Of a DNA stretch of 10,338 nucleotides, positions 1 to 6,372 are shown in pieces. The stretch is from an uncultured Campylobacter sp. (GTDB lineage Bacteria; Campylobacterota; Campylobacteria; Campylobacterales; Campylobacteraceae), in the NCBI RefSeq assembly GCF_938045405.1, contig NZ_CALIMW010000073.1, positions 1-10,338 on the forward strand. The letters are read 5' to 3'. Within the stretch, counting starts at the first letter, position 1. Every line of letters starts with the position of its first letter. The translations under genes were made by a program, and so were the position numbers. Below the pieces are notes generated by a model. That model was not told where the DNA came from and did not search any database. It saw only the letters and a program-made list of their open reading frames with translations.

Positions 1-1731
1 GGCTTTTATCTGATCACCTGCCTGCAGTGGTTTTCGTATAAGCCCGCGCGCATCATCTTTCACTTCACCAAACCCGCGTGGCACCTCTATTTTTTGATTT
101 TGCCGCTGGCGGCGTATTTTGGTTACGAGATCGCGGCTAGCCTCTGCGCGGCTAAATTTGGCACTGCATTCCTCTATGCCCTATGCGCCGCTAAAATTCT
201 AATCGTCGCGGCCTATGCGCTAGCGCTTTATTTTTGGCAAAGAGGGCTAGATAAAAAGCTCGTCTTTACGCCGCGCGTGAAGCGATTTTTTGCGATTTTG
301 GCACTCTGTGCATTTGGCTTCAGCGCCGTGTTTTATGCCGCAGAAGCTCCGATTTTGCCGATCTTCTTACCGCTTGGCGCCGCTCTTGTGGCGAGCTTTG
401 CTTACGAGCGGGCGCAGGCCGCGAAATTTAAGGCCGCCGCACGCAAAAAACTAGCCCAGATGCCCTCGCTTACGATCATTCAGATCACTGCGAGCTACGG
501 CAAGACGAGCATTAAAAATTTCTTGTATCAAATTTTAAAAAGCGACTTTCGCTGCTACAAGACGCCGCGCTCGGTAAACACGCTAGCAGGGCTCGTGCGC
601 GACGTAAACGAGGCACTACCCGCAGATACGCAGATCTACATCGCCGAAGCAGGCGCCAGGCTAAGCGGCGACATCGCCGAGATCACCGAGTTTTTGGCAC
701 CGCAGATCGTCGTCGTGGGCGAGATCGGCGCGCAACACATAGAGTATTTCAAAAGCATCGAAAACATCCGTAAAACCAAGCTCGAAGCGCTCACAAGTGC
801 GCGGCTAAAGCATGCGTTTTTACACAGCTGCACGCAAAAAAACCCGAGCGAGCGCGTCACGATCTATGACGAGGGGCTGGAAATTTGCGGCGCGGATCTG
901 GACGGTATAAAATTTAGTCTTAGCTTGAGCGAAGATGAAAGCGGTGCAAGCTGCGAAAATTCTGTGCCGCGCGCAGAAACATCCGCCGCAGAAGGCGAAG
1001 GGCAGGGTGATTTAAGCCTAGATGCAAGCAGTGCGACATGCGCGGAAAAAGACAAAAATTCTAAAAATTACGGCGCCGATTTTAACGATACAAATTCCAT
1101 ATCCTGCGCCGAACGGAGCGAGCAAGAATTTTACGAACAAGCCGCCCGTGCCGTTAGCGACGATAAAATTTGCAGCGACAAAGAGCAGGGTGCGCAAGAG
1201 GCTTCAAACGGGCGTAGCGAACAAGGAAAGAGACATGAGTTTTTTGCGCCGATTTTGGGTAAATTTAACGCTGCAAATCTCGCCGCATGTATAAAGATCG
1301 CGCGATTTTTGGGGCTTAGCGCTGATAAGATCAAAAGCCGCGTCGCGCACGTTAGCGCCGTCGAGCACCGCCTCGCGCGGCTCGATGCGGGCGGCAAGAT
1401 CATCATCGACGATAGCTTCAACGGCAATCTAAGCGGCATGCTGCAAAGCTACGAGCTGATGCGAAGCTACGGCGGGCGCAAGGTCATCATCACGCCGGGC
1501 ATCGTCGAGAGCACGCGCGAGGACAACGAGACGTTAGGCGCCAAGATCGATGAAATTTTCGATCTCGCGATCATCACGGGCGAGCTAAATTCCGAGGTTC
1601 TGCAGAGCAAAATTGCTCCCGCAAAGACTATCGTTTTGAAAGACAAGCGCGATTTGCAGCGGGTTTTGAGCGAAAATACGCACAGCGGTGATCTAATTTT
1701 GTTTTCAAACGACGCGCCGAGCTTCATTTGA
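1..1731 (+). CDS. murF: MurF-type UDP-N-acetylmuramoyl-tripeptide--D-alanyl-D-alanine ligase, 5'-truncated
   Basis: The frame is open from base 1 to a TGA at 1729-1731 (576 codons), so the start lies outside the window. MurF adds D-Ala-D-Ala to the UDP-MurNAc-tripeptide precursor with ATP. Counting residue 1 at base 1, a hydrophobic region with about four or five membrane helices (residues 1-133) comes first. A Mur-ligase P-loop variant ITASYGKTS follows (162-170), then EAGAR (216-220), VEHRL (454-458) and the DDSFNGN motif (470-476) that matches the MurF DDSYNAN signature. The C-terminus ends in NDAPSFI. A membrane-anchored N-terminus in place of the usual soluble substrate domain fits what I recall of Campylobacter MurF. 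Residues about 308-411 are an extra acidic, Ser/Ala-rich stretch with four cysteines before the HEFFAPILGKFNAAN segment, where ordinary MurF proteins pass directly from one strand to the next. No stop or frameshift interrupts the gene. Family assignment is firm; retention of activity is inferred from the motifs. Confidence 0.88.
   Translation, partial: GFYLITCLQWFSYKPARIIFHFTKPAWHLYFLILPLAAYFGYEIAASLCAAKFGTAFLYALCAAKILIVAAYALALYFWQRGLDKKLVFTPRVKRFFAILALCAFGFSAVFYAAEAPILPIFLPLGAALVASFAYERAQAAKFKAAARKKLAQMPSLTIIQITASYGKTSIKNFLYQILKSDFRCYKTPRSVNTLAGLVRDVNEALPADTQIYIAEAGARLSGDIAEITEFLAPQIVVVGEIGAQHIEYFKSIENIRKTKLEALTSARLKHAFLHSCTQKNPSERVTIYDEGLEICGADLDGIKFSLSLSEDESGASCENSVPRAETSAAEGEGQGDLSLDASSATCAEKDKNSKNYGADFNDTNSISCAERSEQEFYEQAARAVSDDKICSDKEQGAQEASNGRSEQGKRHEFFAPILGKFNAANLAACIKIARFLGLSADKIKSRVAHVSAVEHRLARLDAGGKIIIDDSFNGNLSGMLQSYELMRSYGGRKVIITPGIVESTREDNETLGAKIDEIFDLAIITGELNSEVLQSKIAPAKTIVLKDKRDLQRVLSENTHSGDLILFSNDAPSFI
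922..1233 (+). other. Low-complexity insert inside the MurF reading frame
   Basis: About 104 codons encode a stretch rich in Ser, Ala, Glu, Asp, Gln and Lys, with four scattered Cys and almost no hydrophobic core. It contains loosely repeated SCxxS / TCAEK / SCAERSEQ / ICSDKEQ motifs. It sits between two strands of the central ATPase domain (after GIKFSL, before HEFFAPILGKFN). At the DNA level it contains AAAATT(C/T) words between GC-rich runs, resembling the intergenic spacers. It is predicted to be a disordered surface loop. The exact borders are approximate. Confidence 0.6.
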
Positions 1732-1757
1732 GCGGCTTTGGCGGCACGGCTTGCTTT

Positions 1758-1797
1758 GCCCTGAGGCATACTGCGCGATTTGACAGGGCGTATTTTT
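1758..1797 (+). terminator. Weak candidate terminator after murF
   Basis: GCCCTG (1758-1763) and CAGGGC (1784-1789) are complementary arms around a 20-nt loop, followed by GTATTTTT. The stem is only 6 bp and the loop is long, so this is a possible rather than a convincing intrinsic terminator. Confidence 0.27.
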
Positions 1798-1913
1798 AGG
1801 CAAAAGACTTTGAGCGGGTACGACGAGTGACTTGAAGCGGTGCGATCTATCGGGTGATTAGTTTGTGCGTGCGGCGCGATCTGTTTAAATAAAAGTCCTA
1901 TGCGGCAAAATTT

Positions 1914-1930
1914 CGGCGCGCCGTTATAAA
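1914..1930 (+). promoter_or_regulatory. Candidate promoter of the AlkD-like gene with abutting GC palindrome
   Basis: A -10-like TATAAA (1925-1930, continuing AAT) lies about 50 nt upstream of the ATG at 1981. Directly before it is the perfect 10-nt palindrome CGGCGCGCCG (1914-1923). No -35 is evident, as is usual in Campylobacter sigma-70 promoters. The palindrome could be an operator or a chance GC-rich run. Confidence 0.33.
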
Positions 1931-1980
1931 ATCGCAATCTTGCGCGCGATTAAATTTACGATCAAATTTAAAGGAAAGCC

Positions 1981-2661
1981 ATGGATTTACGAGAAAAGAT
2001 GCTAGGGCAGCTGCGAGCGCTAAGCGAGGAGAAATTCGCGCAATTTTCGCAGCGCCTAATACCCGCGCCGCAGATTTTGGGCGTGCGCACTCCCGCGCTG
2101 CGCGCACTTGCTCGCAAAAGTTTCGCCGCTTTGAGCGGGGCGGATGAGGCGCGGCGCGAGCTGCAAAATTACGAGCCCTTTTTTCACGAGGAGTTCGTGC
2201 TAAAGGGCTTTTTTATAATGCTTTTAAAGCAGGATGAGATGAAATTTACCCTTGCGAGCAATTTTATCAAAACGATGCCTAATTGGGCGGTTTGCGATAT
2301 GTTCGCTCCGAAATTCAGAGACGCCGCTTTTGCGGATGCGCTGCTAAAGCAGGCTAAGGGCGGCGCGGACGAGTTTGAGAGGCGATTTTTCTACGTTTAT
2401 TTTATGCGAAATATGGACGCGATCTCGCCCGAGGAATTTTTTGAAATTTGCGCCGCCGAAAGCGACGGGCGGTACTACGTGCAGATGGGTGCGGCGTGGG
2501 CGATAGCCGAGATGTTTATCAAGCAGCGCGAGAGCACTCTTGCGTTTTTGGCGAGCAAGCGGGCGGCTAAATTTATCCAAAACAAGGCGATATCAAAGAT
2601 TCGCGATAGCTTTCGCGTAAGCAAAGCTGACAAGGAGGCGCTTTTGAAGTATAAAATTTAA
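1981..2661 (+). CDS. AlkD-like DNA alkylation repair protein (HEAT-like repeats)
   Basis: This 226-residue protein belongs to the AlkD/COG4912 family, whose characterised members are DNA glycosylases that excise bulky or cationic alkylated purines using a curved stack of HEAT-like helical repeats. Diagnostic features are ILGVRTPALRALA near residues 32-44, the EEFVLKGFFI helix (70-79), NWAVCD (101-106) and ERRFFYVYFMRN (133-144), then DGRYYVQMGAAWAIAEMF (162-179). W102 and D106 have the same W-x3-D spacing as the catalytic Trp/Asp pair of Bacillus cereus AlkD, and R134 or R135 would fit the third functional residue. The ATG is preceded by AAGGA (1971-1975) at a 5-nt spacing. It stands alone between 249-bp and 98-bp gaps, so it is probably its own transcription unit. 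Length is normal for the NWAVCD subgroup. Substrate range cannot be read from the sequence. Confidence 0.87.
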   Translation: MDLREKMLGQLRALSEEKFAQFSQRLIPAPQILGVRTPALRALARKSFAALSGADEARRELQNYEPFFHEEFVLKGFFIMLLKQDEMKFTLASNFIKTMPNWAVCDMFAPKFRDAAFADALLKQAKGGADEFERRFFYVYFMRNMDAISPEEFFEICAAESDGRYYVQMGAAWAIAEMFIKQRESTLAFLASKRAAKFIQNKAISKIRDSFRVSKADKEALLKYKI

Positions 2662-2740
2662 CCGCGGCGGAAAGTGGCGGAGGTAGTTAGAATTTCAGTT
2701 GCGCGCGGGGCTTGTCAGCCAAAATCGCGAGCTTTAAAAT

Positions 2741-2762
2741 GTAAATTTAAGGAGAGAAAATG
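2741..2762 (+). promoter_or_regulatory. Ribosome binding leader identical to that of upp
   Basis: The 22 nt ending in the ATG of the FMN-binding protein gene contain TAAATTTA, then AAGGAGAG, a short A-run and the start codon. The same 22 nt occur exactly at 5655-5676 before upp. The AAGGAG is a strong Shine-Dalgarno sequence and fixes the start at 2760. Confidence 0.75.
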
Positions 2763-3128
2763 TTTAGCAAAGAGTTTTTGGAGATTTTGAATTATGAATG
2801 CGCCGTGGGTATCGCTACCTGCGCGCAGGGCGAGGCTCATATCAGCAATACGTGGAACAGATATCTCGTCATTAAGGGTGATCGCATCCTCATCCCCGCT
2901 GCGGGTATGAAAAAGACGCAAAGCAACGTGGAGGCTAATCCGAACGTCGAGCTTAGCGTCGCAACGAAGGAGCTAGCAGGCAGGTTTGGCGCAGGGCGCG
3001 GCTTTGTGGTGAAGGGCACGGCGCGCTTTATAGATAGCGGCGCGGAGTTTGAGGAAACGAAGGCGAAATTTCCGTTTGCTACGAGATTGCTTGAAATCAC
3101 GGCTAGCAGCGTAAAACAGGTGCTGTAA
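2760..3128 (+). CDS. FMN-binding split-barrel protein (PPOX-like, Desulfovibrio FMN-bp type)
   Basis: This is a 122-residue single-domain protein of the pyridoxamine-phosphate-oxidase-like flavin-binding split barrel. It matches, from memory, the Desulfovibrio vulgaris FMN-binding protein, also 122 residues: FLEIL near the N-terminus, VGIAT (16-20), HISNTWNRYL (27-36), the IPAAGMKKTQSNVEANP turn (45-61), ELAGRFGAGRGFVVKG (71-86) and LLEITASSVKQVL at the end. In that family FMN is bound non-covalently at a dimer interface, with the NTWN and GM(K/H)KT segments near the cofactor. The physiological partner is unknown, and a redox-carrier or flavin-reductase-like role in the cytoplasm is only inferred. 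No signal peptide is present. It has its own strong ribosome binding site and long flanking spacers. The true pyridoxamine-phosphate oxidase PdxH is about 200 residues and is not a match. Confidence 0.85.
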   Translation: MFSKEFLEILNYECAVGIATCAQGEAHISNTWNRYLVIKGDRILIPAAGMKKTQSNVEANPNVELSVATKELAGRFGAGRGFVVKGTARFIDSGAEFEETKAKFPFATRLLEITASSVKQVL

Positions 3129-3386
3129 GCCAAGCGGCGCAGTTTGGGTGGAATTTACGGATGAAATTCCCGATGAAATTCCACCGCGAGCTTTACGATG
3201 GAATTTTGCCGTGAAATTTTATCGATGGAATTTTAAAATTAGTAAAATTTTATCGACGAAATTTCGCTTCGCCGTAAAATTTTAAAGCGGGTAAAATTTT
3301 AAAGCCTGCAAAATTTCGAAGTTTGCAAGATCCGTAAATCTCGCTCAAATTTTTAGAACTTAAATTTACGTATTGAAAGGAAAAGT
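3129..3386. repeat. Spacer built from AT-rich short repeats
   Basis: No gene is visible. The spacer contains AAATTTTATCGATGGAATTT (3214-3233) and a near copy about 38 nt further on (AAATTTTATCGACGAAATTT), two adjacent copies of GTAAAATTTTAAAGC (around 3280-3305), and TGGAATTTTAAAATT (3226-3240), which recurs exactly at 5280-5294. No clear terminator or coding potential was found. The end of the spacer carries an AAAGGA ribosome binding site for the following gene. Confidence 0.5.
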
Positions 3387-4160
3387 ATGAAACGATTAGA
3401 GGGCAAAACCGCCGTAATCACTGGCGGAAGCGACGGCATAGGGCTTGGCATCGCAAAGTGTTTCGCCGAAGAGGGCGCAAATTTGATCCTGCTCGGCAGA
3501 AGCGAGGAGAAATTAAAAATCGCTCAGGAGGCATTGGGCGGTTACGGCGTGAAAATTTACGCGGTAGAGGCGGATTTGGCGCAAAGCAAAACGATAAAAG
3601 GGCTTTGCGAGCGCATTTTAGCGCAATCTCCTAAGATAGATATCCTAGTAAATAACGCCGGGTTGGGAAAATTCGTACCGTTTGAGGCGACCGACGAAGC
3701 GCTGCTGGACGCTCATCTAAACCTAAACGTCAAAGCGCCCTATCTGCTTACTCAGGGGCTTTTGGGCGCGCTTGCGGCTAGCAAGGGCTGCGTGATCAAT
3801 ATCTCGTCGTATTTTGCGAATCGAATGCTCGTGGGGCGCACCACGACGGCGTATTCGATTACCAAAGGCGCGCTAAATTCTTTCACCAAATCGCTTGCCT
3901 TTGAGGTCGGCAAACTCGGCATTCGCGTCAATGCCATAGCGCCCGGAAGCGTGCTGACGCCGCAGTTTGAGCGAAATTTAAGCGCGCTTAGCCCGCAGGG
4001 GCGCGAGGCGTTTGAACAGATGGTAAAAAATATCTATCCGCTTGGCAAAATCGGCAGCGCGCAGGACATCGGCGATGCGGCGGTGTTTTTGGCGTCGGAT
4101 GCGGCGAAATGGGTCAGCGGCGCGATATTTGCGATAGACGGCGGGCTTACGACGAATTAG
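3387..4160 (+). CDS. Classical short-chain dehydrogenase/reductase (SDR)
   Basis: This 257-residue NAD(P)(H)-dependent oxidoreductase has a Rossmann fold. It shows the cofactor motif TGGSDGIG (12-19), a polar LGRSE after the second strand (36-40), AD (62-63), the structural NNAG (89-92), N114 in LNLNV, S140/S141, the catalytic YxxxK (Y156, K160), the APGSV loop (185-189) and the C-terminal SGAIFAIDGG (244-253). These are typical of the FabG/glucose-dehydrogenase-like classical SDRs. The distance from S141 to Y156 is 15, slightly longer than the 13 usual in FabG. LGR(S) after beta-2 suggests NADP(H) preference, which is an inference. The ATG follows AAAGGA at 7-8 nt. It is not flanked by fatty-acid genes, so an assignment as housekeeping FabG is not supported and the substrate is unknown. 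Confidence 0.88.
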   Translation: MKRLEGKTAVITGGSDGIGLGIAKCFAEEGANLILLGRSEEKLKIAQEALGGYGVKIYAVEADLAQSKTIKGLCERILAQSPKIDILVNNAGLGKFVPFEATDEALLDAHLNLNVKAPYLLTQGLLGALAASKGCVINISSYFANRMLVGRTTTAYSITKGALNSFTKSLAFEVGKLGIRVNAIAPGSVLTPQFERNLSALSPQGREAFEQMVKNIYPLGKIGSAQDIGDAAVFLASDAAKWVSGAIFAIDGGLTTN

Positions 4161-4536
4161 CCGCAACCGGGCGAAATTTTTGGCGCAGATTTTGAAATAT
4201 AAAATTTAAGGCAGCGAATTCCGCTTCGAGAAATTTTACTTCGTAGAATTCGCAGAGGCAAATTTGCAATGAAAATTTAGCCACGTAGAATTTTACGGCT
4301 ACCAATACTGCTCGCGAAATTCCGCCATGGCGAAAGCGCAAAATTCTGCAAGCCGTGCGAATTACAACGTAAATTTTAAAATTTATATTGTAAAATTTTG
4401 CGGCGCGCGGTTTGGGCGGAATCTCGCAGCGCAAAATTTTAAGCTGCGGCAAAATGGCGCCTGCGGGGCTAAAATTAAAAAGTGAAGCTAACGGCTGGCT
4501 TGAGATAATTAGAAATTAAACAAGATTGGAGAGGGT
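4161..4536. other. 376-bp non-coding spacer with AT palindromes
   Basis: No credible gene or RNA was seen. The spacer carries the 14-nt palindrome AAATTTTAAAATTT at 4371-4384. It also holds GCAAAATTCTGCAAGCCGTGCGA at 4338-4360, which recurs with a 3-nt deletion at 6742-6761, and AAAATTTTGCGGCGC at 4392-4406, which recurs at 6564-6578. A reverse-strand open frame covering part of it has a lysine/arginine- and alanine-rich composition without recognisable domains and is taken as chance. The right end supplies the GGAGAGGG ribosome binding site for the next gene. Confidence 0.5.
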
Positions 4537-5130
4537 TTGAGGGTTTTGTTTCTGGCATTTTTGTCGGTGTTTTTGCTCTCTTGCGCGGCGCTATTTAGCT
4601 CGTGCGCGGCTCCGCTTGCGCCCGCTGGCAACGCGCTTAGCGTGTATGACATCTACTCCGTAGCGCGCGACCGCCGCAGCGTAAGCGAGGTCGCTAGCGA
4701 CAAGCTCATCCAAACTAAAATCCAAAGCAAAATTCTATTTACCAAAGGCCTTAGCAGCTGGGATTTGGAGGTCGAGTGCTTCTACGGCGAGGTCTATCTC
4801 ATCGGACTGCTTGAGAGCGAGGCGATGCGCGAGCCGCTGCTTGCTTTGGCTCGGCAAACCGAAGGCGTGCGGCGCGTGCATACCTATCTGCGCGTCAAAA
4901 AGCCCGAATATCCGTGCAATTCGTTTGAAATTTTTACAAATTTAAAGAAAAATCTCTTTTCCGATACCGACGTTTCGGGCACTGCGGTGCGCGTGGCGAT
5001 TGTGGGCTGCGACGTGGTATTTAGCGGCGTAGTAACGGACATCGAGCACGAAAAGCACGCGATCTGGTACGCGACGCACGCTCCCGGGGTGCAGGACGTG
5101 TATTCGTTCCTGCGCGTGGTGAAGGAGTAG
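4537..5130 (+). CDS. Lipoprotein with two BON domains (DolP/OsmY-like)
   Basis: The protein has 197 residues. It starts at TTG (4537-4539), with GGAG at 4528-4531 five nucleotides upstream. No ATG gives the signal peptide intact. Residues 1-15 form a hydrophobic signal ending in LLSC, so Cys16 is the likely lipidated residue; FSSC with Cys23 is a poorer alternative. Two BON (bacterial OsmY and nodulation) domains follow, about residues 54-122 (SDKLIQTKIQSKIL ... GEVYLIG ... GVRRVHTYLRV) and 130-196 (ending GVQDVYSFLRV). The preceding YSVARDRRSVSEVASD resembles the DRRS segment of E. coli DolP (YraP), a dual-BON outer-membrane lipoprotein that binds anionic phospholipid and supports envelope integrity. 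A periplasmic, membrane-attached envelope role is inferred. A strong hairpin lies just after the stop. Confidence 0.82.
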   Translation: MRVLFLAFLSVFLLSCAALFSSCAAPLAPAGNALSVYDIYSVARDRRSVSEVASDKLIQTKIQSKILFTKGLSSWDLEVECFYGEVYLIGLLESEAMREPLLALARQTEGVRRVHTYLRVKKPEYPCNSFEIFTNLKKNLFSDTDVSGTAVRVAIVGCDVVFSGVVTDIEHEKHAIWYATHAPGVQDVYSFLRVVKE

Positions 5131-5137
5131 GGGCTTT

Positions 5138-5178
5138 GCGGTTAAATTTGATCGCTTCGGTACGGCAAATTTAACCGC
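5138..5178 (+). terminator. Perfect 13-bp inverted repeat after the BON lipoprotein
   Basis: GCGGTTAAATTTG (5138-5150) and CAAATTTAACCGC (5166-5178) are exact complements around a 15-nt loop that contains CTTCGG, a UUCG-type tetraloop sequence. It begins 7 nt after the stop codon. There is no downstream T-run, so it may terminate weakly, protect the 3' end of the mRNA, or act with another factor. Confidence 0.5.
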
Positions 5179-5316
5179 TTGCGGCGGGCTAAATTTAAGG
5201 ATATGCTCGATTTATTTTAGCTCGTTTGCGGGGCAATCAGCGTGCATAAATTAAAATTTTATCGGCGCGCAAGATAACGTGGAATTTTAAAATTTGGCTC
5301 ACGAGCGCGAGCATTA

Positions 5317-5563
5317 AGTAAATTTAAAGCCGCCTCAGACGATAATTTCGCAGATGAAATTTACGCCGCGAGCACTCGCCGAAAAGTAGCGCTCGGTGCC
5401 GATAAAAAGCGCGCCCTGTTTAAATAGCGGCTAAATCAAAAGCGCACGCGCAAGCTAAATTTAAAGCACTGCGTTTTTAAAAGCGCTAAATTTAAAGCGA
5501 GCCGCCGAGTTAAATTTAAACGTAACGCGCGCATTGTGAGCTAAAATGAGCTAAATTTAAAAT
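5317..5563 (+). repeat. Dispersed GCTAAATTTAAAGC direct repeats
   Basis: Two exact 14-nt copies lie at 5454-5467 and 5485-5498. Near copies lie at 5317-5330 (AGTAAATTTAAAGC), 5429-5442 (GCTAAATCAAAAGC region), 5509-5522 (GTTAAATTTAAACG) and 5550-5563 (GCTAAATTTAAAAT). The core TAAATTTA is palindromic. Spacing is irregular (31, 24 and 41 nt for the last four), so this is not a CRISPR array. Confidence 0.6.
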
Positions 5564-5598
5564 CGCGTTGCCGTTATCGGCAAATTTCAGCGACATGA

Positions 5599-5619
5599 CG
5601 CGAGAGCTCGCGCTAAAAT
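5599..5619 (+). promoter_or_regulatory. Candidate upp promoter with GC dyad
   Basis: CGCGAG (5599-5604) and CTCGCG (5607-5612) form a dyad. One nucleotide later comes a -10-like TAAAAT (5614-5619), about 55 nt before the upp ATG. The -10 match is moderate and no -35 is visible. The dyad could be an operator. Confidence 0.3.
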
Positions 5620-5673
5620 ATACGATCAAAATGCCCCAAAGGGCGCAAAATTCAGTAAATTTAAGGAGAGAAA

Positions 5674-6342
5674 ATGAGCCAAAGCCAAAATTGTACGTAC
5701 CAAACCGCGTGCGAGCTGCCTAACGTGAGGCTGATCAAGCACCCGCTGATCGAGCATAAGCTCACGATCCTGCGCGATCGGGATACCGATCCGTTTCAGT
5801 TTCGCATGCTCGTCGATGAGATCAGCTACCTGATGATGTTTGAGGCGACGCGCGATCTGGCGCTGCGCGAGGTGAGCGTGCATACGCCCGTGGCGCAAAC
5901 CAGCGCGTATAAGCTCGCCACAAAGATCATGATCTGCCCGATTTTGCGCGCCGCGCTGGGGATGCTAGATAGCGTTTTCAAGCTCATACCGGATGCCAGC
6001 GTGGGATTTTTGGGCTTTCAGCGCGACGAAAAGACCGCGCAGGCGGAGTTTTTTTACGCCAAACTGCCCGCCGACGCCGCGGAGCGCACCGCAATCATCA
6101 TCGATCCGATGTTTGCGACCGGCGGCACGGCGATCGATGCGGTGAAATTTCTGCTGAAAAACGGCGTTAAAAAGATCAAATTTATCTCCATCATCGCAGC
6201 GCCCGAGGGGCTTCATAGATTTAGCGAGATCTACCCGCAGGTCGAGGTTTTTACCGCGGCGATCGACGAGAGACTAAACGAGCAAAAATATATCGTGCCG
6301 GGTCTTGGAGACGCGGGAGATAGGGTGTTTAATACGCTGTGA
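5674..6342 (+). CDS. upp: Uracil phosphoribosyltransferase
   Basis: Upp converts uracil and PRPP to UMP in pyrimidine salvage, in the cytoplasm. The 222-residue product carries HPLIEHKLTILRD (23-35), FRMLVDEI (43-50), the MICPILRAALGM segment (86-97) and the PRPP-binding loop DPMFATGGTA (144-153). The uracil-binding YIVPGLGDAGDR (206-217) is followed by the usual FNTL end. It is about 14 residues longer than the typical 208-residue enzyme, because MSQSQNCTYQTACELP precedes the conserved start. The strong AAGGAGAG site, in a 22-nt leader identical to that of the gene at 2760, supports the longer start. An internal GTG at 5725 would give the standard length but lacks a comparable site. It is a single-gene unit with a GC-rich hairpin just downstream. 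No xanthine/uracil permease gene is adjacent. Confidence 0.95.
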   Translation: MSQSQNCTYQTACELPNVRLIKHPLIEHKLTILRDRDTDPFQFRMLVDEISYLMMFEATRDLALREVSVHTPVAQTSAYKLATKIMICPILRAALGMLDSVFKLIPDASVGFLGFQRDEKTAQAEFFYAKLPADAAERTAIIIDPMFATGGTAIDAVKFLLKNGVKKIKFISIIAAPEGLHRFSEIYPQVEVFTAAIDERLNEQKYIVPGLGDAGDRVFNTL

Positions 6343-6346
6343 GTTT

Positions 6347-6372
6347 ACGCGGCGAAGGGCTTTGCGCCGCGT
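6347..6372 (+). terminator. GC-rich hairpin after upp
   Basis: ACGCGGCG (6347-6354) pairs exactly with CGCCGCGT (6365-6372) around a 10-nt loop AAGGGCTTTG that can itself partly pair. It starts 5 nt after the upp stop. The following bases are TAAATTTG, not a real T-run, so intrinsic termination is plausible but not certain. Confidence 0.5.

Larger units (their letters stand above)
5131..5673. other. 543-bp non-coding spacer with TAAATTTAAAGC repeats
   Basis: After the hairpin at 5138-5178 no gene is recognised in either strand. The spacer is a patchwork of AT words and GC-rich stretches. It includes AATTTTAAAATTTGGCTC (5283-5300, repeated exactly at 6813-6830) and the GCTAAATTTAAAGC family at 5317-5563. 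The last 75 bp contain a GC dyad, a -10-like TAAAAT and the upp ribosome binding site. Confidence 0.5.

Noticed and set aside
1741..1760. Sigma-54-like promoter (GGCACGGCTTGC) after murF
   Set aside because: The GG to GC spacing is 8 nt, not the required 10.
1467..1937. 156-codon reverse open frame across the murF end
   Set aside because: Most of it is the antisense of conserved MurF sequence; the protein is not recognisable.
3387..4160. Naming the SDR fabG
   Set aside because: No fatty-acid synthesis neighbours, and the Ser-Tyr spacing differs from FabG; only the SDR family is supported.
4147..4452. 101-codon reverse open frame in the spacer after the SDR gene
   Set aside because: It overlaps the SDR 3' end, is built from AAATTT words read as Lys/Phe/Asn/Ile, and lacks a domain or binding site.
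5317..5563. CRISPR array interpretation of the GCTAAATTTAAAGC repeats
   Set aside because: Repeats are 14 nt, degenerate and irregularly spaced, with no cas genes nearby.
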